Shown here one piece after another: positions 1-10,896 of a DNA stretch of 64,000 nucleotides; position 1 is the first letter of the stretch, and every line of letters starts with the position of its first letter. The DNA comes from Adiantum capillus-veneris (lineage: Eukaryota > Streptophyta > Polypodiopsida > Polypodiales > Pteridaceae), in assembly GCA_014529385.2 (NCBI GenBank), contig CM043957.1:84220881-84284880 (forward strand), read 5' to 3'. Below the pieces are notes generated by a model that did not search any database, had not been told where the DNA came from, and worked only from the letters and a program-made list of their open reading frames with translations. Position numbers and translations under genes: made by a program.

Positions 1-6
1 AGAGAA

Positions 7-34
7 GGGGGGGGGGGGGGGGGGGGGGGGGGGG
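7..34. repeat. poly-G tract (28 G)
   Basis: Uninterrupted G run near the window start, followed by G-rich and GA-rich sequence. Length may be unreliable because homopolymers of this size are error-prone in sequencing. Confidence 0.9.
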
Positions 35-101
35 TAGGGGGAGACAACAAGAGAGAGGGGTGATGGGCAAGAGAGAGACACATGCACAGAGGGAAGACAA
101 C

Positions 102-103
<2 letters not shown>

Positions 104-158
<55 letters not shown>
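104..158. repeat. (GA)n microsatellite
   Basis: About 27 perfect GA units. Arginine-glutamate or serine-leucine ORFs through tracts like this are artefacts. Confidence 0.95.
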
Positions 159-161
<3 letters not shown>

Positions 162-938
162 GTCTTTGGCTACTCCACTGGAGAGAGGGGCGGCAATTGA
201 CGATGGTGGTACGAGTAGAGGCGGCACATGGTGGTAGTAAATTAGCACCACTAACCACTAGTGGTGGGTTAGGATGGTGGGTGGTGATGGTTGCTAAGGG
301 ACGACAATGGGAGGTAGTGGTGGTAGGATTAAAAAAAAAAAAAAGCTCGTTCCAAAACTCGCTTCATTGAGCTCGCTCCTTAACCGTCCCCTCATTCTTC
401 CACTTTCACACGATACTCACACCACTTTGTGAAAAAAATTTAATTTTTTGAAAAAGTTTATGGCATGTTCGTTCCAACAACTTTTGAAAAAGAGCTACTT
501 CCTACTACATGGTCAACTTCCTAAAGTTCAATTAATTAACACTCAAGATTCGCAGGGAATCACTCTTGCTGTCCCCATCATCCGCTCTACACGCCCGCGT
601 CACCTCGACATGCGATCTCTCCCCCTCTTTGACATATGTGCCTTCTCGCTGATCTGTCTCCCCTCTCTGTGGCTCCCCCCCCCCCCCCGCCCCTCCCGGC
701 CCGCACATCATCTCCCTCTCGATGTCTCCGCCATTGGCTTGACACAGATCGTCTCCCTCTTCCTCTGCCCATTTCCGACATCGCGCTCACGCAGAGTTTC
801 CAGGCCCTACTTTCACTACGCACGACCGCATAGAGTCTCCCACCTTACCTCCTTGTGCTCATGATCCGCTTGCAGAAGCCATGCTTCATACGTATGTTCT
901 CATCAAAATCGCCTCTAGCAGGCTGCAGAGAAACAAAA
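159..938. other. no gene recognised
   Basis: The first part is rich in GGTGGT. From about 560 the plus strand is pyrimidine-rich, with a C run at 677-690. A short stretch near 340-370 contains CTCG/GAGC repeats resembling the dispersed repeats at 13021 and 21841. No supported coding sequence. Confidence 0.5.
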
Positions 939-946
939 GAGAGAGA

Positions 947-1004
<58 letters not shown>
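939..1004. repeat. (GA)n microsatellite with two GACA interruptions
   Basis: GA repeat interrupted twice by GACA. Confidence 0.95.
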
Positions 1005-1165
1005 TTTGAGCCAACGCTGTTTGTTTTGCGCACGCCTGCAACCGGGCGCTTTGGCCTCTGGTGTACCTACCTCTCTTCCCATGCAGCAAACAAGAAAATA
1101 TGTGCGTCTTCATGCTCGCATTGACATCTGTCATCGCCTTCAAAGGCGTCTGCAAAGATTTTGTC

Positions 1166-1688
1166 TAGGGAAAATTACTCAAATATCCCTGCAATTTGTG
1201 GAAATTTCCAAAATACGTCAAAAATTCCCAAAATACCCTTGTATCTCTAATCTTTATTCTGTTTTTGAGTGCTTCTCATGTAATTCGCCACAATTCACCC
1301 CACAAATAAGGCACTTATGTTTGAAAACAATGAAGCAATTCATTTCCAAAGCCAACACAACCAACTCAAATTGTAGTTTTAGCATCTTGCATGCTAGACA
1401 GAGAGTCTTCTTATGAAGAGCTATGGAAAAAATTATTTTTGGAGAAATTTACTCTCACAACCAATTATGTTTGAAATCAATGAAGCAATTCATCTCCAAA
1501 GCCAACACAACCAACTCAAATTGTAGTCTTAGCATCTTGCATGATAGACAGCGAGTCTTCTTATGAAGAGCTACAAAAAAAATTATTGAAATTTACTCTC
1601 ACAACCAGGGGTATTTTGGGAATTTTTGAAAATTTTAAGGTATTTTGGAAATTTCCACAAATTAAAGGGGTCTACATTGCGTAAAACT
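1166..1688. mobile_element. MITE-like element with long terminal inverted repeats
   Basis: The left end (about 1168-1240) and the right end (about 1605-1688) are inverted copies of each other. The left arm reads TTTGTGGAAATTTCCAAAAT followed by AAAATTCCCAAAATACCC. The right arm carries the reverse complement, with a small extra AAAATTTTAAGG segment. There is no coding capacity; the interior is a 150-bp tandem duplication. Paired arms of about 70-80 bp in an element of about 520 bp fit a non-autonomous DNA transposon or foldback element. I could not fix the exact ends or a target duplication. Confidence 0.6.
1315..1608. repeat. tandem duplication, period 150 bp
   Basis: Two copies, 1315-1464 and 1465-1608, each running from TTATGTTTGAAA through GAAGCAATTCAT, AGCATCTTGCATG and CTTCTTATGAAGAGCTA to ACTCTCACAACCA. 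They differ at scattered positions and by short indels. Both lie between the inverted arms of the MITE-like element. Confidence 0.9.
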
Positions 1689-2070
1689 CATTAATTACCT
1701 TTAGAGATTTGTTTGCAATCTCTAAATCTAAGAGAAAAGCGCAACATCCCCCTAAGGCCTGCGACCTATCACTGTCATGCAGGCCCCTGTCCCCCGATTG
1801 TTGTCCCCCACACGTGCGATCTCTCCATCTTTGCGTCCTTGCCCCCGTCCTTGCCTTCGCCATCGCAACACGGTCATTCGCTCTCATTCAGCACATGGTA
1901 GGACTCCTCTCTCTGCTCCCCACTGCTGCACAACATGCCATCCCTCATTTCTCTACTCCTTGTCTTTCTTTCTCTCTTCTCTTCATCATCGCAAGTCCTC
2001 CCTTTAGGAACAAATGGAGTTGCAAGCCGATGAAAACAAAAAGAAAATCTCCCCATCCGTCTCTGCCTGT

Positions 2071-2071
<1 letters not shown>

Positions 2072-2106
<35 letters not shown>
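2072..2106. repeat. (CT)n microsatellite
   Basis: About 17 CT units followed by more CTT/CT-rich sequence to 2185. Such pyrimidine tracts are common in plant 5' leaders, and a candidate first exon follows at 2202. Confidence 0.95.
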
Positions 2107-2108
<2 letters not shown>

Positions 2109-2201
2109 GATAGTTTCCTACGACGTTAAAACTCTCTTCTTCTTCTTCTCTCTCTCTTCTTTCTTCGTCTTCTTCTCGCTCTGACAGAGAGGAGAGGAGT
2201 G

Positions 2202-2278
2202 ATGGCATTAGAGTTCAAGACCCTAGACGAAGCAATACCAAGGGGGGTAGTGCAGAAGGAGGTAGGTACGACGATGAG
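2202..2278 (+). CDS. candidate first coding exon, unidentified
   Basis: An ATG follows a CT/CTT-rich leader and opens 25 codons plus two bases (starting MALEFKTLDEAIP). It stops exactly at a strong donor, AG|GTAAGT, at 2279. Leader type, start and donor together look like exon 1 of a plant gene. I could not find a convincing second exon downstream, and the peptide is not one I recognise. This may be a chance arrangement or a gene interrupted by later insertions. Confidence 0.25.
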
Positions 2279-2284
2279 GTAAGT

Positions 2285-5200
2285 ATGAGTGGGCTACAAT
2301 CGACCTCCTCCTGATGCTGTAGGGTCGAACACATGCTCCTCCACCATTCATCGACCACACTTCCCTTCTGCCACACGTCCTTACATCCTCACCCTCATTC
2401 AACTTTTCTCTTTTGAGAAAAGATTTTGCCGTGCAAACTCAAAACTCTACAGATTCTACACCTTTACTTTGATATCAAAGCAAAAGTTTAACTCAAAAGT
2501 CTACCTTTTCCCTTTCATAAGCCGGAGGGATCCCTTGAGATACCCTCTAATCAACCCCAAAAACAAAATTGGTAGGGGTTATTGAAAACATTCTTTTGAA
2601 AATAAAGGAGAGATTTTTTTTCCCTCCAAAACACTCTTGAAATAGATTTCTCTTAAAAATTCTACTTGCATAATTAAAAAAAATCCGTAATATTTACTAT
2701 CCAAAAACCTTTACCATCTTGAGTGTCCCATGCCACTCAACAAGTAACTTGCTGAGCCAACCCGAGCATACTGTTACCACACCAACAACAATGCCAACCT
2801 AAATGTTACCTCGCACCACTACAAAACAAGAAGTTCACAACAATTCACTGGCCAAAGTGGACGTACTCCTATCACAAAACAGTGGTGCACCTTGAGTGTC
2901 ATCTCACGCCACAATAACTACGACTTGATAGCAATTCTAGTAAGTAAAGAGTTCAAGAGAAACCAAACTAGAAGGTTCAACAATCATTGTTTCCTAATCA
3001 TCGAGTTTATCTCAAGCATTTTTTTCTTAGTTTACAATTGAATGTTGTGTTTTCAAAGATTAACCTATGTTTTGGTCATTGTTTTTCTTAAGATGGATTT
3101 TCGATTGATTTTTTATGGTAACATATACAATGTATGCATAACTTAAATGAAATTGTTAACCTGTCTAACATCCATGACAAGTATAATCAATATACCTTCT
3201 TCGTGCTCTGTTGTGGTGCCATCAGGTTGCTGAGACTGGCTTCATTGTTGTTTGTCGCTTCATTTCAAACTCTCCTGGGATGCCATAGTAGATGTAAATG
3301 GTAGCTGCTACACTTTATTAATATTTGGTAAATAATTAAGCTAGTTTTTAAATTTTTAAAAATGACCAAAATAAATAATAAATAAGTTTTAAAACTTTTG
3401 CAAAAATTATGAAACTTTGTCAAGATCAAAATCCAACTTTGATTGTAAGGTTTTTATTTTTAATGATCATATGAATAATTAATATAACTTATATTTCTTA
3501 AACGTTCTAAAATTAATCGAAAAATTACATGAAGAGTAAAATCAGGTAGCATAACTTTACCATGACTTTCCAATATCCTAAAGGTTTGGAAAAACTAAAT
3601 TCAAATTCAAATTCTTACAAAAGCAATTTTTTTTTAATTTTAACAATCCAAAAATTAAGTGTGGATAAAAATTGATGATGCATGTCTCTTAATCATGCAA
3701 TAGAGAACATGATTTTGAGTTTTTTTGACTAAATTTTAATATAATTTCTACTAATTAAAATTAAGCTTATCAATACTTTTCTTAAATTCAAGTATGTATA
3801 TTGTGTACTTGATAAATTAATGATGCACTATGCATAATGAGAGTATAATAATCAATTCTAATTATCCAATTAAACATAATAATGTATAATCAACTACACA
3901 TGATTAATTTAGTCACTCTTATTTACGCAACAATGTGTGTAATTGATAGAGATTCTAACATAAAGAGATATTTAACATAGTTGTATAGACTATATATACA
4001 AGGAAAATGTAACATAATAACACTTGATTACTTTGTAAATCCACTCGAGGTATTGATTGCTAAGTGGTTTGTGGATGCCTTTCTCTTGGGAGAACTATAT
4101 GCTTCAAGTATAGTAGAGTATGACCAACACCATGTGTGTGTGAGTGAGGTCTCTTAAGTCTTTTTATAGGTTTTGCAAAAGGCTAGCTAAAAGCTGCCCC
4201 CTACTGCAAAAGCTTGCCGCTAGCTTGAGAGCTCACCCTAGCATGCTATTTTGAGTCTAGTGAGGTCTGCAAGCCACCTACAACTTTTACACTACCCATT
4301 TGGTCAAGTTATATGGCTTCTAGGCCTTACCGTTGCTTCCCTGCTTGATTTGAGTGCCACACTGTCCGCATGAGACTCCATGTGCATCCCATGTGATATT
4401 TTATCCATTCTGGCCAGTAGAATTGCATGACTTTCAACCCTTACAAATTATAAAAGCTCTATAAAATTTTAAGGTTCTATGAAAGCTTCAATATGGGTTT
4501 GAAGGGTGTAGATTTATTCGTTTTTGGAGCAGAATTTTTTTGTGTGAAAATAACTTAAAATTTATAAAATATCATATTTATCTTTTTTTTGTAAGCTCAA
4601 ATGGCACTTAATCTTCTACTACACTTGTGAGCATCCTTTGTGTATATGTACAAAGCTAGGCCATAGATATGGCTCGACCATGCTCTTCAAGAGTGGAGAG
4701 GTACTCACACTAGTCATAGTTTGATGCTTCTTCTCACTATAGCACTTGAGCTTCTTGTCTATTTGATACAAAATCCACTATTGATACAAAATGCATCATC
4801 CTTATGCTTCAAAGGACATACCTAAACTTTACAAGTTGCATTATCTTTTTTTCCCCTCAAACTCACAATAGTGAGTGTTTTTAAATATTGCGAAATAAAA
4901 AAAAAGGTTACATTGTTAGCACTCTAACCAGCAACCAAAACCCAACGCGCAAAGACATCGTTACATCAGCTAACAAGTTGCATTATCTTAACAAAGTATT
5001 GTGCATACTATGAACCTATCCTTTTGGATTAAAGTTAAGGGTATTGGTTAGTGTGATTCATGCTTAGCATGAATTTCAATGAGTTATTGGTTTACAATGG
5101 TGTTTATAGATTACGTTCAACATAGTGCTTTAACTTGTTTCTGTGCATTTAGGTCGGCCCTAAACTATAGGGTTTGTATAGTCCTTATCTGGTTTTTGCC

Positions 5201-5527
5201 ATGTCCCTTTTATGTCTAAACTTAGAAGCTAATATTTTTTATTGAAACAAACATATTTGTTACAATGGGTTCTAGCTTGGTCTCAACTAGTCAGGGGTTT
5301 GTTTATGATGGCTTGTGTGGCTTACGTCCATTTATTGCTCCAACTTGTTATATAGTTCTTGTGTAGGTGAAGAAACTTTTAAGCTTAGAATAAGCTATTG
5401 CCCCAACTTCTTTGTAGAGTTTCTTCTGATGTAGATAAATTTCCAAAGCTTGGACCTGACCTATGGAACTCAATGCTCCCATGAAATGTATGATAGTTTG
5501 AGAGCTTGATCCAAATTTTGTCGTCAA
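2285..5527. other. AT-rich intergenic sequence
   Basis: No ORF of note on either strand and no recognisable protein fragment. A retroposon-type hairpin tail lies at 4840-4880. The stretch 4000-4500 has an LTR-like look (a TTTTTATAGG box, then a mixed transcribed-looking sequence), but no partner copy or primer site was found. Confidence 0.5.
4840..4880 (-). repeat. retroposon 3' tail with terminal hairpin
   Basis: ACTCACAATAGTGAGT (4861-4876) is a six-base-pair stem. On the minus strand it is followed by TTTGAGGGGAAAAAAAG, so the A-rich tail lies at the left. It matches the hairpin-plus-A-tail endings at 57466, 57974, 59019, 61792 and 61842. Confidence 0.55.
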
Positions 5528-5990
5528 ATTTGAAGTGCGGGTTTTAGGTGCTTGCTCTAAGATAAAGCTTGAGACTACCTACTTCAAGATCTCTTAAGAC
5601 ACCTATGACATAGACCACACATTGAATTTATTGTCGCACCCATATTAGATTTGAAGTGCGGGTTTTAGGTGCTTGCTCTAAAATAAAGCTTGAGACTACC
5701 AACTTCAAGGTCTCTTAAGACACCTTTGATAGAGACCACACATTGAATTTATTGTAGCACCCATATCAAATTTGTCCCACTTTTACATATATCTTATAAA
5801 ATTCCTAAATTTGTCTTCCCTCTTAGACTCACATCTTTAACTCACTCTTTCTACTAGTTTGATAGTATTGTAGCACCCAGATCAAATTTATCCCAATTTT
5901 ATGTATATTTCTCAAAACTCCTAAATTTTTGTCTTCCCTATAAACCTCACATCTTTAACCCTTCATACTCACTCTTTCTACTTGTTTGAT
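5528..5990. repeat. compound tandem duplications, periods about 121 and 119 bp
   Basis: Copies at 5528-5648 and 5649-5769 share TTTGAAGTGCGGGTTTTAGG through GACCACACATTGAATTTATT. An overlapping unit at about 5748-5866, starting TATTGTAGCACCCA, is repeated at 5867-5990. The copies are about 90% alike by eye. Confidence 0.9.
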
Positions 5991-6149
5991 AATACATATT
6001 CAAAATGGGATAGTCCTCTTATCCAACATGGAAACAATAGGACCTTCAATAATTCAAGGCTTACTCCTATCCTATGCCCAAAGGATAAGTTTTAGATATT
6101 TAAGTTATGCTGTCCTCAAAAATCATGAATTTTTTTAATCACTGTAGCA

Positions 6150-6620
6150 TACAGATCCTGTGAAAACGAAGGAGTTGAAAACAAAGATTAGGACTCTAAT
6201 GGTCACGTATATCTCTACGATAGCCATGTATGAGATCACCTCCACATTGGAGAGTGAGACACTCAAAGAGCATTTCTTTAACAACATAACTGAAGCACTT
6301 TGCTCACACTTTGCAACTTATGATGCACAGGCTGTTTGTAGGCTTATAAATAGTGTGTGGGTTCATGCCACACTTATTGACGTAGCCAATATGGCCTTAT
6401 AGAAAGATGAACAGTGAAAGCCACTTGTGCTAACTTTGCTTGATATCCTTACTTGGTTCAAAATCTATTCTCTAGCCAAAGAAAACACCATGCTTGCTAT
6501 CGATAGGATGAGAGTCATTTCCCCCCCAATTGAAGTGAATACTTGAAGATTATGTTCAAGAACAGAAGGAATGGCTTGAGAAATCGCCCACCTCATGTGC
6601 GGCTTCTTCATGGAAGCCCA
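6150..6620 (+). pseudogene. decayed protein-like stretch, unidentified
   Basis: An open frame of about 82 codons starts behind an acceptor-like CATACAG at 6153 and has ordinary amino-acid composition (for example TKIRTLMVTYISTIAMYE). It ends at a TAG at 6400. Protein-like reading continues past this stop and a TGA to about 6530, and then in another frame (EDYVQEQKEWLEKS) to a GTAAGA donor-like site near 6622. Several breaks show that it is not translated as one piece. I do not recognise the family; an old gag or a fragment of a host gene are both possible. Confidence 0.3.
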
Positions 6621-6622
6621 TG

Positions 6623-8538
6623 GTAAGAAGCTAAATTTTAAAAAATAAATGCTTCAAGGTTCACCTTCTCTGTCTCTCATTTTGACATAGTAAAACATCC
6701 TCATTCTAGTTTGGCTCATAAGCTAACTCCTTGATGAGCAACACTTCAAGGATTAGTTTCTAGATTCACAAATTAACTTCACAAAGCTGGAGGGAAAACA
6801 TGACCATTCAGTGTCTGAGGACACTTGAGTGTCCGATTACAAGACTAGTGTTAATTCTATAACCCCTAGCCTAGCTTTACGTGAGCAAAAATGGCTTTTG
6901 CTTTCCTAGTAGCACAAGAGAATAGGCCCTTGATGATGTGTAGTCGACCTTGGTACCTCACAAAGGCACGTGCTAATGGTGTCGAACTTAAGCGCCTTGG
7001 GTTGTTGATGATTTTTCTCTTCAAGAGCTAGTTCATTGACCACCATCCACGATGGTATAACTCCAAAAGCAACTCACATCATCGTCAAAGCTTTAACAAC
7101 AATCTTGGGTGGCCAATTCATTTGGTCCCAAGCCCAAGGGCCATTGAGCACTGCCCAAAACGTTAGTGGTACCTTAATATTGCTCAAAGTTCAGAAACCT
7201 TTATTTTGAACATACTAAAATCCCTTTAAGCCAATCCCAAGGGAAAAATTGAGCTATATTCTGGCTATGTTTACACTATTTTCTCCTTCTTGTACATTTA
7301 AAGTTGCACGACAACGTTTAGATTTTTGAAGAATCGATACCCTAAACTTAGGAAAAATTTTTGAGGCCTAGGCAGACTACTGATTTTTACAAAGTTTCAC
7401 TCAACAAAAAATTGCTTAAGGCTGTATTAAATTACGTTAACCGGTGTGGGTATATGCTAATAATTATGGTAATAGTTATTGATATTCATGTAAACTACTT
7501 GCACCAATGTTCAGGAAAGGTCTACCCCAGCTTAACCTAGAGTTGGTTCAAATTCGAGATTAGCCGGTTTGAAACTAAGAAAAAGGGAAGAAAAATTGGT
7601 AAAAATTAAAAGAAATAGTTCAAAAGTCCTGCAAATTTGGAAAATTTTACTAGTAGTGTCGGTTTGCATCTTAAGGAGGAGGAAACAAGGCCGCCTAGGA
7701 AAAAAGACTTTCCCGAACACTGACTTGTACAAGCAAAAGATTCATGTACACTGCCAAAATGAGCATACACATGAGATAGCTTCGCTACTAATGTGGGCAT
7801 AACTTCAAAACATTTTTCAATATCAACATCGAGAAAACAATTGGAGCATTTATTATATTTTTGACTTTTCAAGACTGTTGATATCGTATTTATTTTCGCA
7901 TTAAAAAAATATCGAATTTTTCTCATGTGATAACGTTACTACTTAAGAACTCCAACATTTCTAGCTTCACAAAATATATCAAAATGAGTTGGAAAAAAAC
8001 AGGACACTTTAGCATCTTAGGACATTTAAATGTCCAACTATAAATCTTTTTTTTGTTTTTTGTTTTTGTCTTTTGTAGCACTCACCAATTGGTGAGTTGG
8101 AAGTAGATTAAAATTCCAAAAAATTTACATGATAACCTCGTGCATAACAAGTGCCATGAGGGCCCCACTACAACAACATGCCATCACATAGGATAACCAT
8201 GCTACAACATCACATCCATACCAACATAGATAGATCCGGCTAGTAGGGGAGCCACCACCACACAAAACATTCCCAACCAAACCATAAATGTCCAACTGCA
8301 AATCTTACCGAGGTGCACCCTTAAGCTCAAGCTACGATACTGCATTGGTCTTCATTAAGGGAATCACTAGAGGTCTTTCGTTTTTCTCTGTATATAGTAA
8401 ACGACGATGAGTTTAGTACAAGGGTTTTATGTAGCAAAAAGATAGATTTTACAAAGGACTATCTGGTATATAAAGATCAAAAAGGCAATTTTGGTACACA
8501 CAAGTGACGTTTCCCTGGTACTACTAGTGAGCCCCCTA

Positions 8539-8540
<2 letters not shown>
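6623..8540. other. intergenic, no gene recognised
   Basis: AT-rich. ORFs of 66-106 codons at 7532-7926 overlap each other on both strands and have no recognisable motifs. One hairpin-tail relic lies at 8040-8097. Confidence 0.5.
8040..8097 (-). repeat. retroposon 3' tail with perfect hairpin
   Basis: ACTCACCAATTGGTGAGT (8080-8097) is a perfect 18-bp palindrome. On the minus strand it is followed by GCTACAAAAG and an A-rich run with C interruptions, as in the other hairpin tails of this window. Confidence 0.5.

Positions 8541-8578
<38 letters not shown>
8541..8578. repeat. (CT)n microsatellite
   Basis: Nineteen perfect units. Confidence 0.95.
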
Positions 8579-8581
<3 letters not shown>

Positions 8582-9627
8582 TGGAAGTAAGCTCTTGCTA
8601 AATTGTGCAAGAGAATGGTAAAACAGTACTCGATTCCTGATGATTTTTAGTTGCATTCACAAGATTATATGTTTCTTACAATAAGCAAGAAAGTATATTT
8701 ATTGCTTCGGATAAGAAAAAAGCAACTTTCCTTGTGCATGAGGAGTAATATACACATCAATAACAACTCCAAGAGGATTATATCATTGCAAATAAGGGTT
8801 TTTTTAGAGTAAACAAATCTTTTGCTACTTGGGAAAGACACCAATTTGGGAGCTTGATTACTAGCTTTGAAAGGCAAAAGTAGGGTGAAAAAGAAGGTCT
8901 TTCATCCAACAAGCACAGTCTATTTATGTGTCTTTAAATAGACATCCTATGTATTAATAAATTTTATTGAATAGATTAAAATGATCCTTAATGTATTTTT
9001 ACATAATATATCACAGTTTAGCCAAAAAAGATTGCAATGTTTATCAAAATACTTATATGCAAGTAAAATATGCCAATATTCTAATTAATGTAATAAGTAT
9101 ATCCAGACTTGAACGCCCAACAATCAGGCCCATAACTGGCTCTTAAACTCATTCAATGGCCAAAAACAGTCAGTCTTGAACTCAAAAGTGTAAGTATGGA
9201 GAACAAAATATCTAATAACTAAGATATATGCCAATATTCTAATTGATATAATAAGTCTATCCAGACTTGAAGGTCCTACAATTAGGCCCAAAACCGGTTC
9301 TTAAACTCACACAATGGCCAAAAACAGCCCCGGGGATGTTTACTGGAGAGTTCATTTACAAAAGCCCGAAAGCTTATTTGCATGTGTTGGTCTGCAAAGC
9401 CCAAGAAGGGAGTCACATTCAAGCCTAACTTTACAAATTTTTGGATAGAAAATACTAGGATCAATTTTATGCAATAAACATACATTGAGGTAATGAGGCC
9501 CACATCAATGTATCTTCCTTGACAACAAGAAGAGCATGACAATTCATAGTGAGATGGTAAAGAAGATGAACATTTGACAGAGAGACATGGAGGAATCCAT
9601 ATGTATGTATGTGAGAAGATTAAGGAC

Positions 9628-9672
<45 letters not shown>

Positions 9673-10286
9673 TATTATGTACAATTGGAAATTTCTAATT
9701 AAACATTGACGAAATTTAGGTGATGTATACAACCCCCAAGCCACGAAAGCGCATCAACATGAAAAGCTATATAAATAACAAATTTCTTTTTCTTTTTTTT
9801 CAAGTGCCACGTGGGGGCTTCTGAGCTCAAAGAACACCACCAAGTAAAAATATTGGATGCTATGTACCTAGGAAGTGTGCCTTGGGTAGGTTATACCTTT
9901 TCCAAACTATTCAATGTAAACCTAAGCATCTACTAGGTGAGAGGAAGTCATGACTAGATATGCAAGGAGCATGTACAGTGCCTTGATCAAGGAATGAACA
10001 ATCGACAAATCGGCACCGGATTAGTTTAGGCAAAGTGGCACGATAAGGCCCTATACGATGATGGAGAAGCGGGGATCACTAATTGCACACACCCACACAA
10101 AGAGCGTGAAAAAAGAGAAGATTTTACATCCAATTAGCAAAGTCATGATGATCCATGTGTGTTTTAAGAGGTACCCTCCTAACAACAACATTGTGTAGTG
10201 GATTATTGTGTGAGGACTAGGAAGGGACCATATTAGACAATTGAAAGGGTAATTAATTGCAACTTGTGTGCAGAAGGTTCGTCTAG
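8579..10286. other. intergenic, no gene recognised
   Basis: AT-rich. It contains a diverged direct repeat (about 9066-9150 and 9232-9320, sharing ATGCCAATATTCTAATT...CCAGACTTGAA) and a (GA)n tract at 9630-9669. No coding sequence is supported. The stretch just above 10286 is the 3' flank of the PSY-like gene. Confidence 0.5.
9630..9669. repeat. (GA)n microsatellite
   Basis: Twenty units. Confidence 0.95.
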
Positions 10287-10486
10287 CTAGGGCGACGGAT
10301 TGGGGCCGTTGAATGCAGGAGGCTGGACGGACGGCGAGGAGCTGCCGCTGCCGTTGACGGGAGCAGACGAGCCGAGGTGGTGCTTGTGCTTCGGATTGTG
10401 GCTGTTGTTGGGTCCTGGGGGCCCGTAGTCCAATATCGCCACGCCATTAGTCCTCTGCGCACATGCACGCACGGACACACACATTG

Positions 10487-10548
<62 letters not shown>

Positions 10549-10651
10549 GTGTTGCTCCATACCTGTAGCGTGTAAAGCTCCGCAGCTTCTGCCCTCGCAA
10601 ATGCTGCAACAATCAAAAGAAGCGCAAAATCTGTCACAATCCGCCACCTCC

Positions 10652-10689
<38 letters not shown>

Positions 10690-10788
10690 CTTACAAGGTC
10701 GAAGCTCCCTTCCGCTTGTAGAATGGGAAAGTGCATAAACTGACAACAGCAAAATCACCCAATAACATCCCTGAGCAGGGGAACCCAT
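10287..10788 (-). CDS. PSY: PSY-like tyrosine-sulfated peptide precursor, three exons
   Basis: I built this model by hand: exon 1 10788-10695, exon 2 10603-10563, exon 3 10454-10287 (stop TAG). Both introns are GT-AG (donors GTAAGC and GTATGG; acceptors TTGTTGCAG and GTGCGCAG), and the frame holds across both junctions, giving 100 residues. Residues 1-28 form a secretion signal with the hydrophobic core WVILLLSVYALS. Residues 54-67 read DYGPPGPNNSHNPK and match the PSY hormone pattern D-Y-x-x-P-x-x-N-x-x-H-x-P; Tyr55 would be the sulfation site. A Ser/Pro/Gly-rich tail follows. PSY peptides are secreted, sulfated in the Golgi, and promote growth through leucine-rich-repeat receptor kinases. 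The tail is long for the family and the usual Ala before Asn is Pro here. This is the only host gene I can support with confidence. Confidence 0.65.
10488..10546. repeat. (CT)n(AC)n compound microsatellite inside PSY intron 2
   Basis: CT run to 10516, then AC run to 10546. It makes up over half of the 108-base second intron (10455-10562), so intron length should vary between individuals. Confidence 0.9.
10654..10684. repeat. (GA)n microsatellite inside PSY intron 1
   Basis: On the gene strand this is a CT run just after the first donor site, within the 91-base intron 10604-10694. Confidence 0.9.
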
Positions 10789-10807
10789 TGGGTGGGTTGG
10801 CGGGCGG

Positions 10808-10809
<2 letters not shown>

Positions 10810-10838
<29 letters not shown>
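10810..10838. repeat. (GA)n tract in the PSY-like gene leader
   Basis: On the gene strand this is a CT tract ending 22 bases before the ATG, a usual place for pyrimidine tracts in plant 5' untranslated regions. Confidence 0.85.
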
Positions 10839-10841
<3 letters not shown>

Positions 10842-10888
10842 CCCAATCCTCTCGTTTGTATTTCACAAGAAACTCGGATGGCACTCTT

Positions 10889-10896
10889 CTTATAAG
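10889..10896 (-). promoter_or_regulatory. possible TATA box of the PSY-like gene
   Basis: CTTATAAG lies about 100 bases upstream of the ATG, leaving room for a start site near 10860 and a leader of about 70 bases that includes the CT tract. Confidence 0.35.

Noticed and set aside
845-1155. Long ORFs of alternating Arg-Glu, Ser-Leu or Thr-His in GA, CT and AC tracts (also near 2000, 10500, 17200 and 52100)
   Set aside because: They are translations of microsatellites on both strands and carry no coding signal.
4910-4975. Minus-strand TGCTGGTTAGAGTGC, resembling a tRNA or SINE A box
   Set aside because: No B box follows; only a T run and the hairpin tail.
7530-7570. GGTTCAAATTC, a tRNA B-box-like word
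   Set aside because: No A box at the right distance and no cloverleaf.
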